DNA from: an uncultured Clostridia bacterium
Lineage (GTDB): Bacteria; Bacillota; Clostridia; Christensenellales; CAG-314
Direction of reading: 5' to 3'
Length of the DNA stretch: 38,796 bases
Assembly: GCA_947589685.1 (NCBI GenBank)
Contig: CANQCN010000010.1
Coordinates: 1-38,796 of the forward strand
Position numbers and translations under genes: made by a program. Under the pieces are notes generated by a model. It worked only from the letters and a program-made list of their open reading frames with translations. It ran no database searches and was not told the origin of the DNA. Position 1 is the first letter of the stretch, and every line of letters starts with the position of its first letter. This document shows positions 1-7,634 of this stretch, one piece after another.

Positions 1-48
1 AGTCAAACGGCTTGAGTGTTTTGAATAAATACTTGCAAATATGCAGAA

Positions 49-80
49 GGGCCGCCGCTTAACGCGACAGCCCCTTTTTT
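49..80 (+). terminator. Terminator-like imperfect hairpin plus T-run
   Basis: A G/C-rich imperfect stem (49-58 with 64-73) has two C-A mismatches and is followed by six T at 75-80. It looks like the terminator of a gene lying left of the window, possibly decayed. No gene is recognisable in 1-128. Confidence 0.4.
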
Positions 81-121
81 GTCGACTTTATTTATTTTGT
101 TTCGTTGCACCCGTCGCTTGC
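72..121 (+). repeat. 50-bp direct repeat, copy 1
   Basis: Positions 72-121 match 336-385 with one mismatch (G at 99, C at 363). In both places the repeat begins with the CCC and T-run of a terminator and runs on through GTCGAC into a shared AT-rich tail ending GTCGCTTGC. The two terminators have different hairpins, so the repeat is the sequence behind the terminator rather than one whole duplicated gene end. Confidence 0.8.
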
Positions 122-128
122 TGTGGGT

Positions 129-304
129 CATCAAGCGACTGTTGTATGTGCTTGTGAACCTTCAAGACCGGTACTACCAAAGACACCGATATAATAAAGG
201 TGGAAATTTGCAACAAATGCCACCCTTACTTTACGGGTAAGCAAAAGCTGGTAGACGCAGGCGGAAGAGTGGACAAGTTCAAGAAAAAATACGGTCTGCA
301 ATAA
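129..304 (+). pseudogene. rpmE: Ribosomal protein L31 gene, 5'-truncated and frameshifted
   Basis: L31 is a small zinc-ribbon protein of the large ribosomal subunit. The frame ending at TAA 302-304 reads as the C-terminal two thirds of L31: the CNKCH cysteine motif, then HPYFTG, then the basic tail ending KKKYGLQ. The codons before it (129-158) also match L31 (HQATVVCAC) but lie in another frame. Compared with the family, about 4 nt are missing near 156-160. The first roughly ten codons, including the start, are absent: upstream of 129 the sequence is the 50-bp repeat instead. A perfect terminator follows the stop. Either this is a decayed second copy, with an intact rpmE elsewhere, or the sequence has an error or misjoin here. 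Confidence 0.75.
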
Positions 305-316
305 TGATACTTCAAG

Positions 317-344
317 GGGAACAACGTCGGTTGTTCCCTTTTTT
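317..344 (+). terminator. Rho-independent terminator of rpmE
   Basis: A perfect 9-bp stem, GGGAACAAC (317-325) with GTTGTTCCC (330-338), has a GTCG loop and six T at 339-344. It starts 12 nt after the rpmE stop. Confidence 0.9.
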
Positions 345-385
345 GTCGACTTTATTTATTTTCTTTCGTTGCACCCGTCGCTTGC
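336..385 (+). repeat. 50-bp direct repeat, copy 2
   Basis: Second copy of the repeat at 72-121, starting inside the rpmE terminator. The centre-to-centre distance between copies is 264 bp. Confidence 0.8.
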
Positions 386-427
386 CGCGCAAAGAGAATG
401 CGCGGCAATGTTTTTGAGCGCATAGTG

Positions 428-456
428 TTGCAAAAAATCCGCGCAATCGGTATAAT
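428..456 (+). promoter_or_regulatory. Sigma-A-type promoter of the ABC exporter operon
   Basis: TTGCAA (428-433), a 17-nt spacer and TATAAT (451-456). It lies 31 nt upstream of the ATG at 487. Confidence 0.75.
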
Positions 457-457
457 G

Positions 458-470
458 ATAGTTGAACTAT
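458..470. promoter_or_regulatory. Palindrome at the start of transcription, possible operator
   Basis: ATAGTT-G-AACTAT is a perfect 6+1+6 palindrome just behind the -10 box, so it covers the expected transcription start. A repressor site is a plausible reading, since small exporter operons of this type are often ligand-regulated. No regulator gene is adjacent in the window. Confidence 0.4.
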
Positions 471-486
471 TTACAGGGAGGCAGAT

Positions 487-1395
487 ATGACCACTGTCAT
501 CAAAACCGTCGGGCTCACCAAGGAGTACGGCGGAGTGAAAGCCGTGGACGACGTTACGCTCGATGTGAAACAGGGCGCGATCGTCGGACTCGTAGGCAAA
601 AACGGCGCGGGCAAGACCACGCTGATACGACTGCTGACGGGACTTGTACGTCCCACGAGCGGAAGCTTCGAGCTTATGCCGCAAAGCGGGCGCACAAGCA
701 CCGACGTCGCCGCGATCGTGGAAACGCCGTCGTTGTACAACGATATGACGGCTATGGAAAACTTGCAAATACAATGCAAGATCCTGGGTATCAAGCAGGA
801 CGAACAATATCTTGCGCAGACGTTGATCGTGGTAGGGTTGGATCCCAACCTCAAACGCAAGGCAAAATTCTTTTCGCTCGGTATGCGTCAACGCCTTGCC
901 ATTGCAATGGCTTTGGTAGGCAAGCCGAAGCTGCTCATCCTCGACGAGCCCACCAACGGACTCGATCCCGAAGGCATACGGCAAATACGCGAAATACTCG
1001 TGCATATCAACCGCGAAAACGACGTAACGGTGCTTATTTCCAGCCATATTTTGTCCGAGCTGGGCAAGCTGGCGACGGAATTTTACATAATGAACAAAGG
1101 CAAGCTGATAAAGCACGTCACCGCGGCGGAGTTGGAGGGCGAAACCGCTCAAAAATACCGCCTGACCGTAGACAAAACGGGCGCGGGCAAGGACGCGCTT
1201 GCCGAGCTGGGAACGGCGCAGATAGTAAGCGCGTCGCAAATCGAATTGTACACCGACGCGAGCATTTCGCTGATATTGCACAAGCTGGCGGAAGCCGACG
1301 TGCAAGTCACCTCCGTTACCCAAACGGGCGACGCGTTGGAGGAATTTTACTTGCAGGCGCTGCGCGAAAGCGAAGCCGAAGGGGGCGCGCAATGA
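487..1395 (+). CDS. ABC transporter ATP-binding protein (BcrA/CcmA-like)
   Basis: This is the ATPase of a small export-type ABC transporter, cytoplasmic and docked to the permease that follows. It has 302 residues: an ATPase domain (about 1-215) and a C-terminal extension of about 85 residues typical of the BcrA/lantibiotic-immunity type. Walker A GKNGAGKT is at 37-44, signature SLGMRQR at 130-136, Walker B LLILDE at 149-154 and the D-loop NGLD at 157-160. The start ATG has a good ribosome binding site (GGGAGG, 7-12 nt upstream). The stop overlaps the permease start (ATGA), so the two are translationally coupled. The substrate cannot be read from sequence; peptide antibiotics such as bacitracin or lantibiotics are the usual substrates of the family. 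Confidence 0.93.
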   Translation: MTTVIKTVGLTKEYGGVKAVDDVTLDVKQGAIVGLVGKNGAGKTTLIRLLTGLVRPTSGSFELMPQSGRTSTDVAAIVETPSLYNDMTAMENLQIQCKILGIKQDEQYLAQTLIVVGLDPNLKRKAKFFSLGMRQRLAIAMALVGKPKLLILDEPTNGLDPEGIRQIREILVHINRENDVTVLISSHILSELGKLATEFYIMNKGKLIKHVTAAELEGETAQKYRLTVDKTGAGKDALAELGTAQIVSASQIELYTDASISLILHKLAEADVQVTSVTQTGDALEEFYLQALRESEAEGGAQ

Positions 1396-2216
1396 CAAAC
1401 ATTCTGTCGGTGGAGTTTTTCCGCCTCAAAAAGAGCAAATTGTTTTGGATACTTTTTGGCGTGGCTGCCGTTTTTCCGCTGCTGCTTTCGCTTTTGCTTG
1501 TGGGCTTGGCGGGATTTTTGTCAATGTTCGAGCAGGATGTGACCATAGATATGCAAGATCTGCTGCGCAGTCTCAATCTCGCGTCGGCTATGCTTTCCGA
1601 ATACGCCTCGGTATCGCACATTTCTTCCCTTTTGGCAGTGATCTGCTCGGCGATATTCCTCAGCAAGGAGTTTTCCTTCGGCACGTTTCGCAACATAATG
1701 TTGGCAAACCGCAGCAGAGGCGAATTGTATGCCTCGCACCTGATAATGGCGCTTACCATCGGCGCAAGCTATATGGGAGCGTCGATGATCTCGTCGCTCG
1801 TGTTCGGCGGGGCGTTTTTCGGCTTTTACGAAATGGCCGCCAAGGAGATATTTATCGCGATAATAACGGCTTTTTCAATGGGGCTGGTTGCCGTGATGTT
1901 CGTACAAAGCATGTCCTGTATGTTTTTGTTCGGTACGCGCAAGCTGGCTGTGGCGCTGTCCTGCACCATCGTCATTTGCCTTGTGGCGCCCTCTACGCTT
2001 TCTTCGATAGTAAGCGTAGTGCAGCTTTTGCAAGGCGTGACAACGGGCGCGCTCGATTCGGATATGTCCTGGGTACCCTTGTACAACGCCTCGCTGTTGG
2101 ACGTGTCGGCGATCGACGGCAAGCTTTTGGGCAAAATACTGCTTTATATGCTGCCGCTTACGGCGATGTTCGTGTCCGTGGGTTGGGTCACTTTCCGCAA
2201 AGCCGACCTGAAATAA
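1392..2216 (+). CDS. ABC-2 type transporter permease
   Basis: The membrane half of the exporter encoded with the preceding ATPase. It has 274 residues. The pattern is that of ABC-2/BcrB permeases: a short cytoplasmic start containing [12 protein letters not shown], a first membrane span at about 18-43, a long extracytoplasmic loop with acidic residues, then about five further spans. The C-terminus ends in a span followed by FRKADLK. The start codon overlaps the ATPase stop by four bases. There is no clear T-run terminator behind it; a modular inverted-repeat element begins within about 10 bp of the stop. Confidence 0.88.
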   Translation: MTNILSVEFFRLKKSKLFWILFGVAAVFPLLLSLLLVGLAGFLSMFEQDVTIDMQDLLRSLNLASAMLSEYASVSHISSLLAVICSAIFLSKEFSFGTFRNIMLANRSRGELYASHLIMALTIGASYMGASMISSLVFGGAFFGFYEMAAKEIFIAIITAFSMGLVAVMFVQSMSCMFLFGTRKLAVALSCTIVICLVAPSTLSSIVSVVQLLQGVTTGALDSDMSWVPLYNASLLDVSAIDGKLLGKILLYMLPLTAMFVSVGWVTFRKADLK

Positions 2217-2223
2217 TTTGGCA

Positions 2224-2516
2224 ATGAGCCCACCGACCACAAATCGCTCGTGCGGTCGCGCTCAAAAAGGGAGTCGCATCGGGTATTCGGTGCAAAACGG
2301 CTTCGCTTCGCGCACTGCGTGCGCTCGTTGCAGATTGTTTTGCACCGAACACCATCGCTCATAGTGAAACAAGGACGGACTTTATATAAAATTGCTTCAC
2401 TGCGTGTGCCACACCATTTAGCGACATTGTCGAGACTCGGTGTGGCATATTTGTTGCAAATTATTTTGCATGGAAACATACTCTCTCGTGGTAGAACAAG
2501 GACGAACATATTTTAA
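2224..2516 (+). repeat. Modular inverted-repeat element, copy A
   Basis: Non-coding. It shares long stretches with 18682-19052 on the opposite strand. Module 1 has arms TTCGGTGCAAAAC (2286-2298) and GTTTTGCACCGAA (2337-2349), a perfect 13-bp pairing, around a core with a smaller hairpin (GCGCAC-TGC-GTGCGC, 2310-2324) and CTCGTTGCAGATT. Module 2 has TGCCACACC (2407-2415) pairing with GGTGTGGCA (2439-2447). The modules are joined by linkers resembling GTAGAACAAGGACG. Open frames across it give only spurious GRTRT-type peptides. Confidence 0.8.
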
Positions 2517-2532
2517 TATTATTACATATCAC

Positions 2533-2572
2533 GCCGCACAATTTAGTGATGACAAGAGCCACTTTGTGCGGC
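2533..2572. repeat. Isolated inverted repeat
   Basis: GCCGCACAA (2533-2541) pairs perfectly with TTGTGCGGC (2564-2572) over a 22-nt loop. It follows element A and could be a further degenerate module of it. The rest of 2573-2650 shows nothing I can assign. Confidence 0.5.
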
Positions 2573-2660
2573 GGTCGATTGCTTGCTGCTGCGCAACGGG
2601 GCAAAACAAGGTAGATTCGCCGCAAAAACGAATTGTTTGCCGCATTTGAGAAAATTGCTC

Positions 2661-2689
2661 TTCAAATTCGGTCGAATAGGTGATATAAT
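2661..2689 (+). promoter_or_regulatory. Probable promoter for the membrane protein gene at 2714
   Basis: TATAAT at 2684-2689, with a weak -35 (TTCAAA, 2661-2666) at 17-nt spacing. It is followed 13 nt later by the GGAG ribosome binding site of the gene at 2714. Confidence 0.45.
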
Positions 2690-2713
2690 AAAGAAAAATA
2701 TCGGAGCAAAATC

Positions 2714-3337
2714 ATGACCAAACAAGAAGTTTTCAAAAAACGCATGGCTTCGTTGAAAAACGACCTGCACGGAAAATACTCCAACAAACGTTTCGTGGAA
2801 CAACGGCTGCAAGCGGACAACACCGTAAAGATAGACGTAAACCTGCCTGAGGATACGGACATCTTCGACCCGTTGGCTCCCGCCGAGTACGGTCAGCTCA
2901 ACCCCGAAATATTCCGTTACATAGACGAACAAGCCTATTTTGTGCCGACGGAATACGATCTGACGGTAAATTTCGTGGGCAGAACGCTGACGGCAAAGCA
3001 ACAAAAACAGCTGGAAACCGCCCTGCACGACCACTATAATATGCAGGTCTACGACAAGCTGGACGACATCCGCAGCAACCGTAGGCTGGGGATATTTTTG
3101 CTGATATTCGGCGTGATCGCACTTGCGGCGTATTTCTTCATCACGTTGTTTGCGGAAAACCTTATTTTCCACGAGGTGATAAGCATCGTCGGCACGTTCT
3201 CCATTTGGGAGGCCGTGGACTGCTGGCTGATAAACGGACATCAAACCAAAACGGAACTGCACAACGCGCTGCAAATGGCGCTGTTGAAGGTTACGTTTGC
3301 CGAAAACAAAAGCCAAAAGCAAAGCGCCGCAGATTGA
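2714..3337 (+). CDS. Conserved hypothetical membrane protein
   Basis: Function unknown. It has 207 residues. The first 120 are hydrophilic and rich in charged residues. A strong membrane span lies at about 125-147 (LGIFLLIFGVIALAAYFF) and a second weaker one at about 150-172, containing the conserved-looking FSIWEAVD. A short charged tail follows. No enzymatic motif is visible. The start ATG has GGAG 9 nt upstream and its own promoter; the gene is monocistronic, ending in a terminator. I recall FSIWEAVD as typical of an uncharacterised Firmicutes family, but no name is secure. Confidence 0.8.
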   Translation: MTKQEVFKKRMASLKNDLHGKYSNKRFVEQRLQADNTVKIDVNLPEDTDIFDPLAPAEYGQLNPEIFRYIDEQAYFVPTEYDLTVNFVGRTLTAKQQKQLETALHDHYNMQVYDKLDDIRSNRRLGIFLLIFGVIALAAYFFITLFAENLIFHEVISIVGTFSIWEAVDCWLINGHQTKTELHNALQMALLKVTFAENKSQKQSAAD

Positions 3338-3352
3338 TATTGCATTGCGCCC

Positions 3353-3395
3353 CTCCGAAGTCGTTGCGTTTAACGTTCGACCTCGGAGTTTTTTT
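3353..3395 (+). terminator. Terminator after the membrane protein gene
   Basis: CTCCGA (3353-3358) pairs with TCGGAG (3383-3388), extended inward by AGTCG with CGACC, and is followed by seven T (3389-3395). Confidence 0.75.
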
Positions 3396-3447
3396 CGACG
3401 GGCAACGCCGCTTTCATAAAAAACGACCGAACTTTGGCGCAATACGC

Positions 3448-3475
3448 AAAAAAAGTCCCTCGCAAAGGGACTTTT
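3448..3475. terminator. Bidirectional terminator
   Basis: Perfect 10-bp stem AAAAGTCCCT (3451-3460) with AGGGACTTTT (3466-3475). An A-run on the left (3448-3454) makes a T-run for transcripts of lepB on the minus strand. Confidence 0.8.
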
Positions 3476-3578
3476 GTACAACATAATATACTCGGTCGCA
3501 GACTTGCAGAATGTTGCCGCGCGAAATTTGCTGTCAACTACCTGCTCGGACGACCTTTGAGCGACCGCAAAAATCTCG

Positions 3579-4433
3579 TCACATCACTACGCCGTAAATG
3601 TTGGAATAAGGAACGTCGCCGAGATCGCTGCGAGAATCGTCGGAATTGTCGCGATTGTCGCCCATCGCAAAGAAACATCCTTCCTTTACCACATAAGGAT
3701 TGTCTTCGGTAGCACCCGTCAAACGACCCAAACGCGTAAAAAGCAAAAATGCGTCGGCATTTAATTTTGTGCTGTTTTTAACATAATAGTCCTCCGTAAG
3801 CACATCTCCTTCCGTAGTTTGTATTATCAATCTGTATTTATCTCCGCAAGGTTCCAACCACAGCTTGTCCCCGCCGAGCGCCACAATGCGTTTGATCAGC
3901 TTTTTGTAGGTTTCGTCGTCGCTGCTTGCAAAAATCGCCTTGAATTTGTTTACGGAGTTTTTGTAAAACACTACTACGTCGCCCCTATCGGGCGTAGCCG
4001 TTTTGTTGACGTAAACTATATCGTCCTCGTAAAACGTAAGGGAGGCAAGCGGCCCGTCTCTGTAATAGGGCGACGTCATTGAGTCGCCTACGATGGTTAT
4101 ACGCCCGAAAACAAAAAAGCGCAGGATCACGACAACGGCAAGCACCGCCACCAAGATCCACAACGCGATATCCAACGCGCGACTTTTTTTGTCGCGAGCG
4201 TCGGCGATATTCCGCGAACTTTGTGCCATATCGTCAAAAGAGGCTTGTTCGGACGGCGATTGTCGCTCGTCCGCGCTTTCTCGTCCGTCGGCTGCCGTTT
4301 GTTGTTGCGCGTCGTCGAGCTGTTCGCGCTCTGCCGTGACGGGAGCTTGCTCCTCTACACAGAAAGCCTCCTCCCGTTCGGAGTCAGCTTCCGTAAATTC
4401 GCCGTTAAGTTTTGTTTCGTCATTTAGTTGCAA
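3579..4433 (-). CDS. lepB: Signal peptidase I
   Basis: Membrane-bound serine protease that removes signal peptides from exported proteins. It has 284 residues from the TTG chosen here. A long acidic, glutamine-rich cytoplasmic stretch fills 1-80, one membrane span about 88-109, and the catalytic domain follows: Ser118 in GDSM, Lys181 in LIKRIVALGGD, and the family box GDNRDNSDDSR near the end. TTG at 4433 is preferred because AAGGTGG (4446-4440) lies 6 nt upstream. An in-frame ATG at 4478 has no ribosome binding site and lies deep inside the DUF951 gene. An internal Met (residue 69) would remove the acidic stretch. The gene overlaps the DUF951 gene by 14 nt and is last in its operon. Confidence 0.9.
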   Translation of the reverse strand: MQLNDETKLNGEFTEADSEREEAFCVEEQAPVTAEREQLDDAQQQTAADGRESADERQSPSEQASFDDMAQSSRNIADARDKKSRALDIALWILVAVLAVVVILRFFVFGRITIVGDSMTSPYYRDGPLASLTFYEDDIVYVNKTATPDRGDVVVFYKNSVNKFKAIFASSDDETYKKLIKRIVALGGDKLWLEPCGDKYRLIIQTTEGDVLTEDYYVKNSTKLNADAFLLFTRLGRLTGATEDNPYVVKEGCFFAMGDNRDNSDDSRSDLGDVPYSNIYGVVM

Positions 4434-4599
4434 TTTGCGCCACCTTGTGAAATTTGTCGCTGTCGAGCATGACGACATGACCGCATTTGAGACATTTCAG
4501 CTTGAAATCCGCGCCCACGCGCACCACCGTCCACTTGTCGCAGCCGCATGCGTGAGGCTTGCGCGTCGTTACAGTGTCGCCAACATTTACCGTCGTCAT
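4420..4599 (-). CDS. DUF951 family small zinc-ribbon-like protein
   Basis: It has 59 residues. The cysteine pattern HACGC (16-20) and KCLKCGH (35-41), together with TVVRVGADFKLKC, identifies the DUF951 family, common in Firmicutes and of unknown biochemical role. The four Cys suggest a metal site or a small nucleic-acid-binding fold (inference). The start ATG overlaps the stop of the hydrolase-like gene (ATGA), and the gene overlaps lepB by 14 nt, so its translation is coupled on both sides. Confidence 0.88.
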   Translation of the reverse strand: MTTVNVGDTVTTRKPHACGCDKWTVVRVGADFKLKCLKCGHVVMLDSDKFHKVAQIATK

Positions 4600-6236
4600 A
4601 CCAAGAAAATGTTGTTTACCAAAATTTCCTCGTCGGCAAGAATGACGAGCATTTCCACCTTTTCCGCATCGGGCAGCTGTTTGCCGTCGTCCACGCGGTG
4701 GAAGTTGATCTTGTCAAAAATGACATGCTCCCACTTGCCGTTGCCTACGAGCTGCGTATATTGACTGTACCGTGAATTTTTGTTTCCGAACTTTGTCACC
4801 GCCACCAATTCCAACCGCTGCCGCACGTTGCTGCACACATCGAACACCACCGTGAATGATTGATTGATACGGATACTTTTGTCGTTTATCGCAAAAGTGG
4901 CAAGCGCCTTGCCCTTTGCGCCCAAAATGTTGAGATAGCCCTTGTCCATTTGCGGTTCGAGTCCGACGTTCCACCAAGAGCCGTCAGTGACCAACGGCAC
5001 CAAGGTTTGCTTGCCCGTGCCGCTGAAAATGATGTTGAGGGCTTTTGTGACGTTGACGGCAGCCACCTTTTCGGTGAGCAACAGCGTAGACGTGGACACG
5101 TCGTCGTCAAACGTGGCAAAACAAGCGACGTTACATTCCTTTTCGTAAAGGTTGAGCTTGGCGACGTAACAGTTGTCGCCTTGCGTAAGGGTGGCTTTGG
5201 TCCAATGCTTTGCGCGCGAATCGGCGTCGGTGCAGTACCACAGCGAGGTTTTGTTGAGAGGTCTGTCCGCATTGACGGAGACGCAGTAGTCGCCCGTCTG
5301 ATTTCGGAACGACTTGATCTCCGACCGAGGTTTCGCCTTGCAGCCGGAAAGCCAAGTAAGCACGCCGTTGGTGTAGCGCTTGGGCAAATAGTCCAGACTT
5401 GTCGGCAAAATGAGCAATCGACTGCCCGCGTTTAAGCGCATCATCGTTTTGTTTGTCTGCACGATGTCCACAAACGGGCTGTTGGCGGAGTTGATGACGT
5501 AGACGGGCACCTTGATCTGCTGCGCGTAGGTCTGCGGAGCAAGCCCCAACGTCCACTGCTGACGACGCGTGTCGTAAGCGATATGGCGTTCCAACTCGTC
5601 CTTGCCCGCGTCCAGCACGTTTTCGTCCCTGCTTAGCACGGGGAAATTGCGATACAAATTGCCAAACAGTATAGCGCCGTTTTTGACGCGATTTTCCACG
5701 CCCAAAACGATTATTCCCACATAAGCGCCTCTGCCCTCGGTAAGCACGGACACTTGCGACACGTGTTCCTCGTTGAGCAGATACGTGATAGCCCTGCGAC
5801 AGCTGACCGTGTACTCGTAAAGCTTGGTTTCGCGCGCGGTTTCGGTAATTTCGAACATATTGCGCGCAAACTCGTTGTTGCAGTAAAGCAGCTCTTCGGG
5901 GTAGATGGTGTGCAATCCCTTGGGACGGCGCCCCGCAAGATCGACGGACATCGCGACAAAACCGCGCGAGGCAATATCCGCAAGAACGCTCATCTCGATA
6001 GGCAGCGAATAGTTGCTTATCACCAGCACGGCGGGTTTGTTTTCGGCGGTTTTTTTGAAACAAACAGTGCCGAACACGCGCGTTTTTGCGCCGCTCGGCA
6101 ACGTTCTGCCCGTAAAGTACAGAGTTTTGGTGACGAGACCGCCTCGCTCCGTCTGCTTGATTGGGTCGATGTCAAGTTGTTCCGCCGCGGGATCGAAGTT
6201 TTCCCACAACGTTCGTGATGTCAGTACGCTTTCCAT
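4596..6236 (-). CDS. Alpha/beta-hydrolase-fold protein with an apparently degenerate active site
   Basis: It has 546 residues from the ATG at 6236. The N-terminal third has the look of an acetyl-esterase/dienelactone-hydrolase fold: PAVLVISNY (68-76), GFVAMSVDLAGR (92-103), and a strand-turn-helix VSVLTEGRGAYVG (162-174) where the nucleophile elbow should be. The expected GxSxG is absent: the elbow reads TEGRG. The middle carries VPVYVINSANSPFVD, like the acid-loop region of the fold. The C-terminal third (about 400-546) is beta-rich and could be a carbohydrate-binding-like or jelly-roll domain (VFDVCSN, WEHVIFDKINFHR). No signal peptide is seen. A TTG at 6263 would extend it by nine residues, but the -10 box of a good promoter lies inside that stretch. 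Exact function unknown. Confidence 0.75.
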   Translation of the reverse strand: MESVLTSRTLWENFDPAAEQLDIDPIKQTERGGLVTKTLYFTGRTLPSGAKTRVFGTVCFKKTAENKPAVLVISNYSLPIEMSVLADIASRGFVAMSVDLAGRRPKGLHTIYPEELLYCNNEFARNMFEITETARETKLYEYTVSCRRAITYLLNEEHVSQVSVLTEGRGAYVGIIVLGVENRVKNGAILFGNLYRNFPVLSRDENVLDAGKDELERHIAYDTRRQQWTLGLAPQTYAQQIKVPVYVINSANSPFVDIVQTNKTMMRLNAGSRLLILPTSLDYLPKRYTNGVLTWLSGCKAKPRSEIKSFRNQTGDYCVSVNADRPLNKTSLWYCTDADSRAKHWTKATLTQGDNCYVAKLNLYEKECNVACFATFDDDVSTSTLLLTEKVAAVNVTKALNIIFSGTGKQTLVPLVTDGSWWNVGLEPQMDKGYLNILGAKGKALATFAINDKSIRINQSFTVVFDVCSNVRQRLELVAVTKFGNKNSRYSQYTQLVGNGKWEHVIFDKINFHRVDDGKQLPDAEKVEMLVILADEEILVNNIFLV

Positions 6237-6251
6237 AGTTTCACCGTGTTT

Positions 6252-6279
6252 ATTGTAGCACAAATATTTATTTTGTCAA
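6252..6279 (-). promoter_or_regulatory. Internal promoter before the hydrolase-like gene
   Basis: On the minus strand, TTGACA (6279-6274), 16 nt, then TACAAT (6257-6252) with an extended TGC. It lies in the 43-nt gap behind rlmH. The 5' leader would be only about 10 nt. Confidence 0.5.
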
Positions 6280-6750
6280 TTACTTGTGGTAGGCAACGTT
6301 GTTTTCGATACAGCAAGCGCGGTACAGCTGCTCGGCAAGCACCACGCGAAACAGTTGGTGCGGCAACGTTATCCTGCCGAAAGACAGACGAACGTCGGCG
6401 CGCGCCTTGACGGCGTCCGACAAACCGTTGCTGCCGCCTATCACAAACGTGAATACCGAGCCGCGTTGTTTTTGCTCGGAAATAAGCCGCGAAAGCTGTT
6501 CGCTGTCCACAAGAGCGCCGTTTGGGTCCATTGCCACGACATACCCTTCCGTTTTGGCAAGAATGGCTTCGCCCTCGGCGTTTTTGACGCGTTCCAACTC
6601 GCCCGCAGATTGCGAGCCGCGGCTGAGGCACTCGTCCACCTCGACGATCTCCACCTTGGCAAATCGCCCCATACGCTTGACGTACTCCGCGACTGCCTGT
6701 CGCAGATAGTCCTCTTTGATTTTTCCCACAGCAACGATACGAATTTTCAT
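6280..6750 (-). CDS. rlmH: 23S rRNA (pseudouridine-1915-N3)-methyltransferase RlmH
   Basis: Methylates pseudouridine 1915 in helix 69 of 23S rRNA using S-adenosylmethionine. It has 156 residues, the usual length for the SPOUT-class RlmH family. Family landmarks are the N-terminal KIRIVAVGKIKE, the cofactor loop FVIGGSNGL (about 101-109), the LSFGRITLPHQLFRVVLAEQLYRA stretch that forms the trefoil knot (about 122-145), and the C-terminal YHK. The start overlaps the stop of the upstream CPBP protease gene (ATGA). Confidence 0.96.
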   Translation of the reverse strand: MKIRIVAVGKIKEDYLRQAVAEYVKRMGRFAKVEIVEVDECLSRGSQSAGELERVKNAEGEAILAKTEGYVVAMDPNGALVDSEQLSRLISEQKQRGSVFTFVIGGSNGLSDAVKARADVRLSFGRITLPHQLFRVVLAEQLYRACCIENNVAYHK

Positions 6751-7634
6751 AAAAACAACGCGCTAACCCAAAAAACGACGCAAACTACTACCGAGGCGAG
6801 CAACACTATCCGGGACGCAGTCGGGGACGCGCCCTCGTCCTCGCTCGGTTTCCAAACGCTTTCGGTGGTTTTGAGATAGCCGAAAACGCACAACGCAAAG
6901 CCGACAATGCCGGCGAACATTATGCCCAACACCGTTCCCGTATTGGCGGTAACGCTCCAAAATTCATCCGCGCCCAGCGGAGTGTAGTTGAGCGCCACGA
7001 CCAACGCGTTGTTGAACAGATGAACAGCCACGCTCGTCCAAATGCTGCCGCTCCTCAAAACCAACAGCGTAAGCAACGCTCCCAACACAAATTGGTGTAC
7101 CGTCTGCGCGGGATTGGCATGGAAAAGAGCAAAAAGCCCTCCCGAAACGGCAAGCGCAGCGAGCTTGTTTTTCATTGCGCCCGCAGACCGAGCGACCGCG
7201 CCGCGAAAGACCAACTCCTCGCAAAACGCGGGCAACAAGGCGGCGACGATCAACAGTCCCGCAAGATCGTCGGGTATATCGACGGACGGACGTTTGAGCC
7301 CGACAGCCTCGATCGCGTCCAAAAACATCGAATTGACGGGCATCATTGCAAAAATCAAGCACACCGTCGCCAAAAATCCCCACCCCATATGAGCAAAACG
7401 CGGTTTGACGTTGAGACGGGAGGCGGCAACGGGGTTTATCCTGGCGACAGCGTCGTAGATAAAAACCGATGCGCCTATACACAGCGTATAGAGCGCTTGC
7501 ATAAGCCAAAAACGCCAACCGTCGGCGGCGGAACCGAAAATGAGCGACAGCGCGAGGCTCGCCGTCACCATCGCGGCAACGGCTGTTCCGAAGGCAAAGC
7601 CGAGATCTTTTTTTTGATAGTTCAGTCTAAGCAA
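6747..7634 (-). CDS. CPBP-family intramembrane metalloprotease
   Basis: Membrane protease of the CAAX-protease/bacteriocin-processing type. It has 295 residues from a TTG at 7634, chosen because GAGGTG lies 5 nt before it. There are about seven or eight membrane spans. The active-site motifs are present: EELVFR (Glu139, Glu140, Arg144), FALFH (His172) and HLFNN (His205, Asn209). The gene overlaps the end of walJ by 13 nt and its stop overlaps the rlmH start. No bacteriocin or CAAX substrate gene is adjacent, so the substrate is unknown. Confidence 0.9.
   Translation of the reverse strand: MLRLNYQKKDLGFAFGTAVAAMVTASLALSLIFGSAADGWRFWLMQALYTLCIGASVFIYDAVARINPVAASRLNVKPRFAHMGWGFLATVCLIFAMMPVNSMFLDAIEAVGLKRPSVDIPDDLAGLLIVAALLPAFCEELVFRGAVARSAGAMKNKLAALAVSGGLFALFHANPAQTVHQFVLGALLTLLVLRSGSIWTSVAVHLFNNALVVALNYTPLGADEFWSVTANTGTVLGIMFAGIVGFALCVFGYLKTTESVWKPSEDEGASPTASRIVLLASVVVCVVFWVSALFL

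Noticed and set aside
462-2216. Single 584-codon frame spanning both ABC genes
   Set aside because: Its first 310 codons are out of frame with the clear ATPase and carry no motif; only the last 274 codons are the permease.
2250-2516. Small proteins containing GRTRT or ERDRTSD
   Set aside because: They come from translating the modular inverted-repeat element; both strands and several frames give similar fragments.
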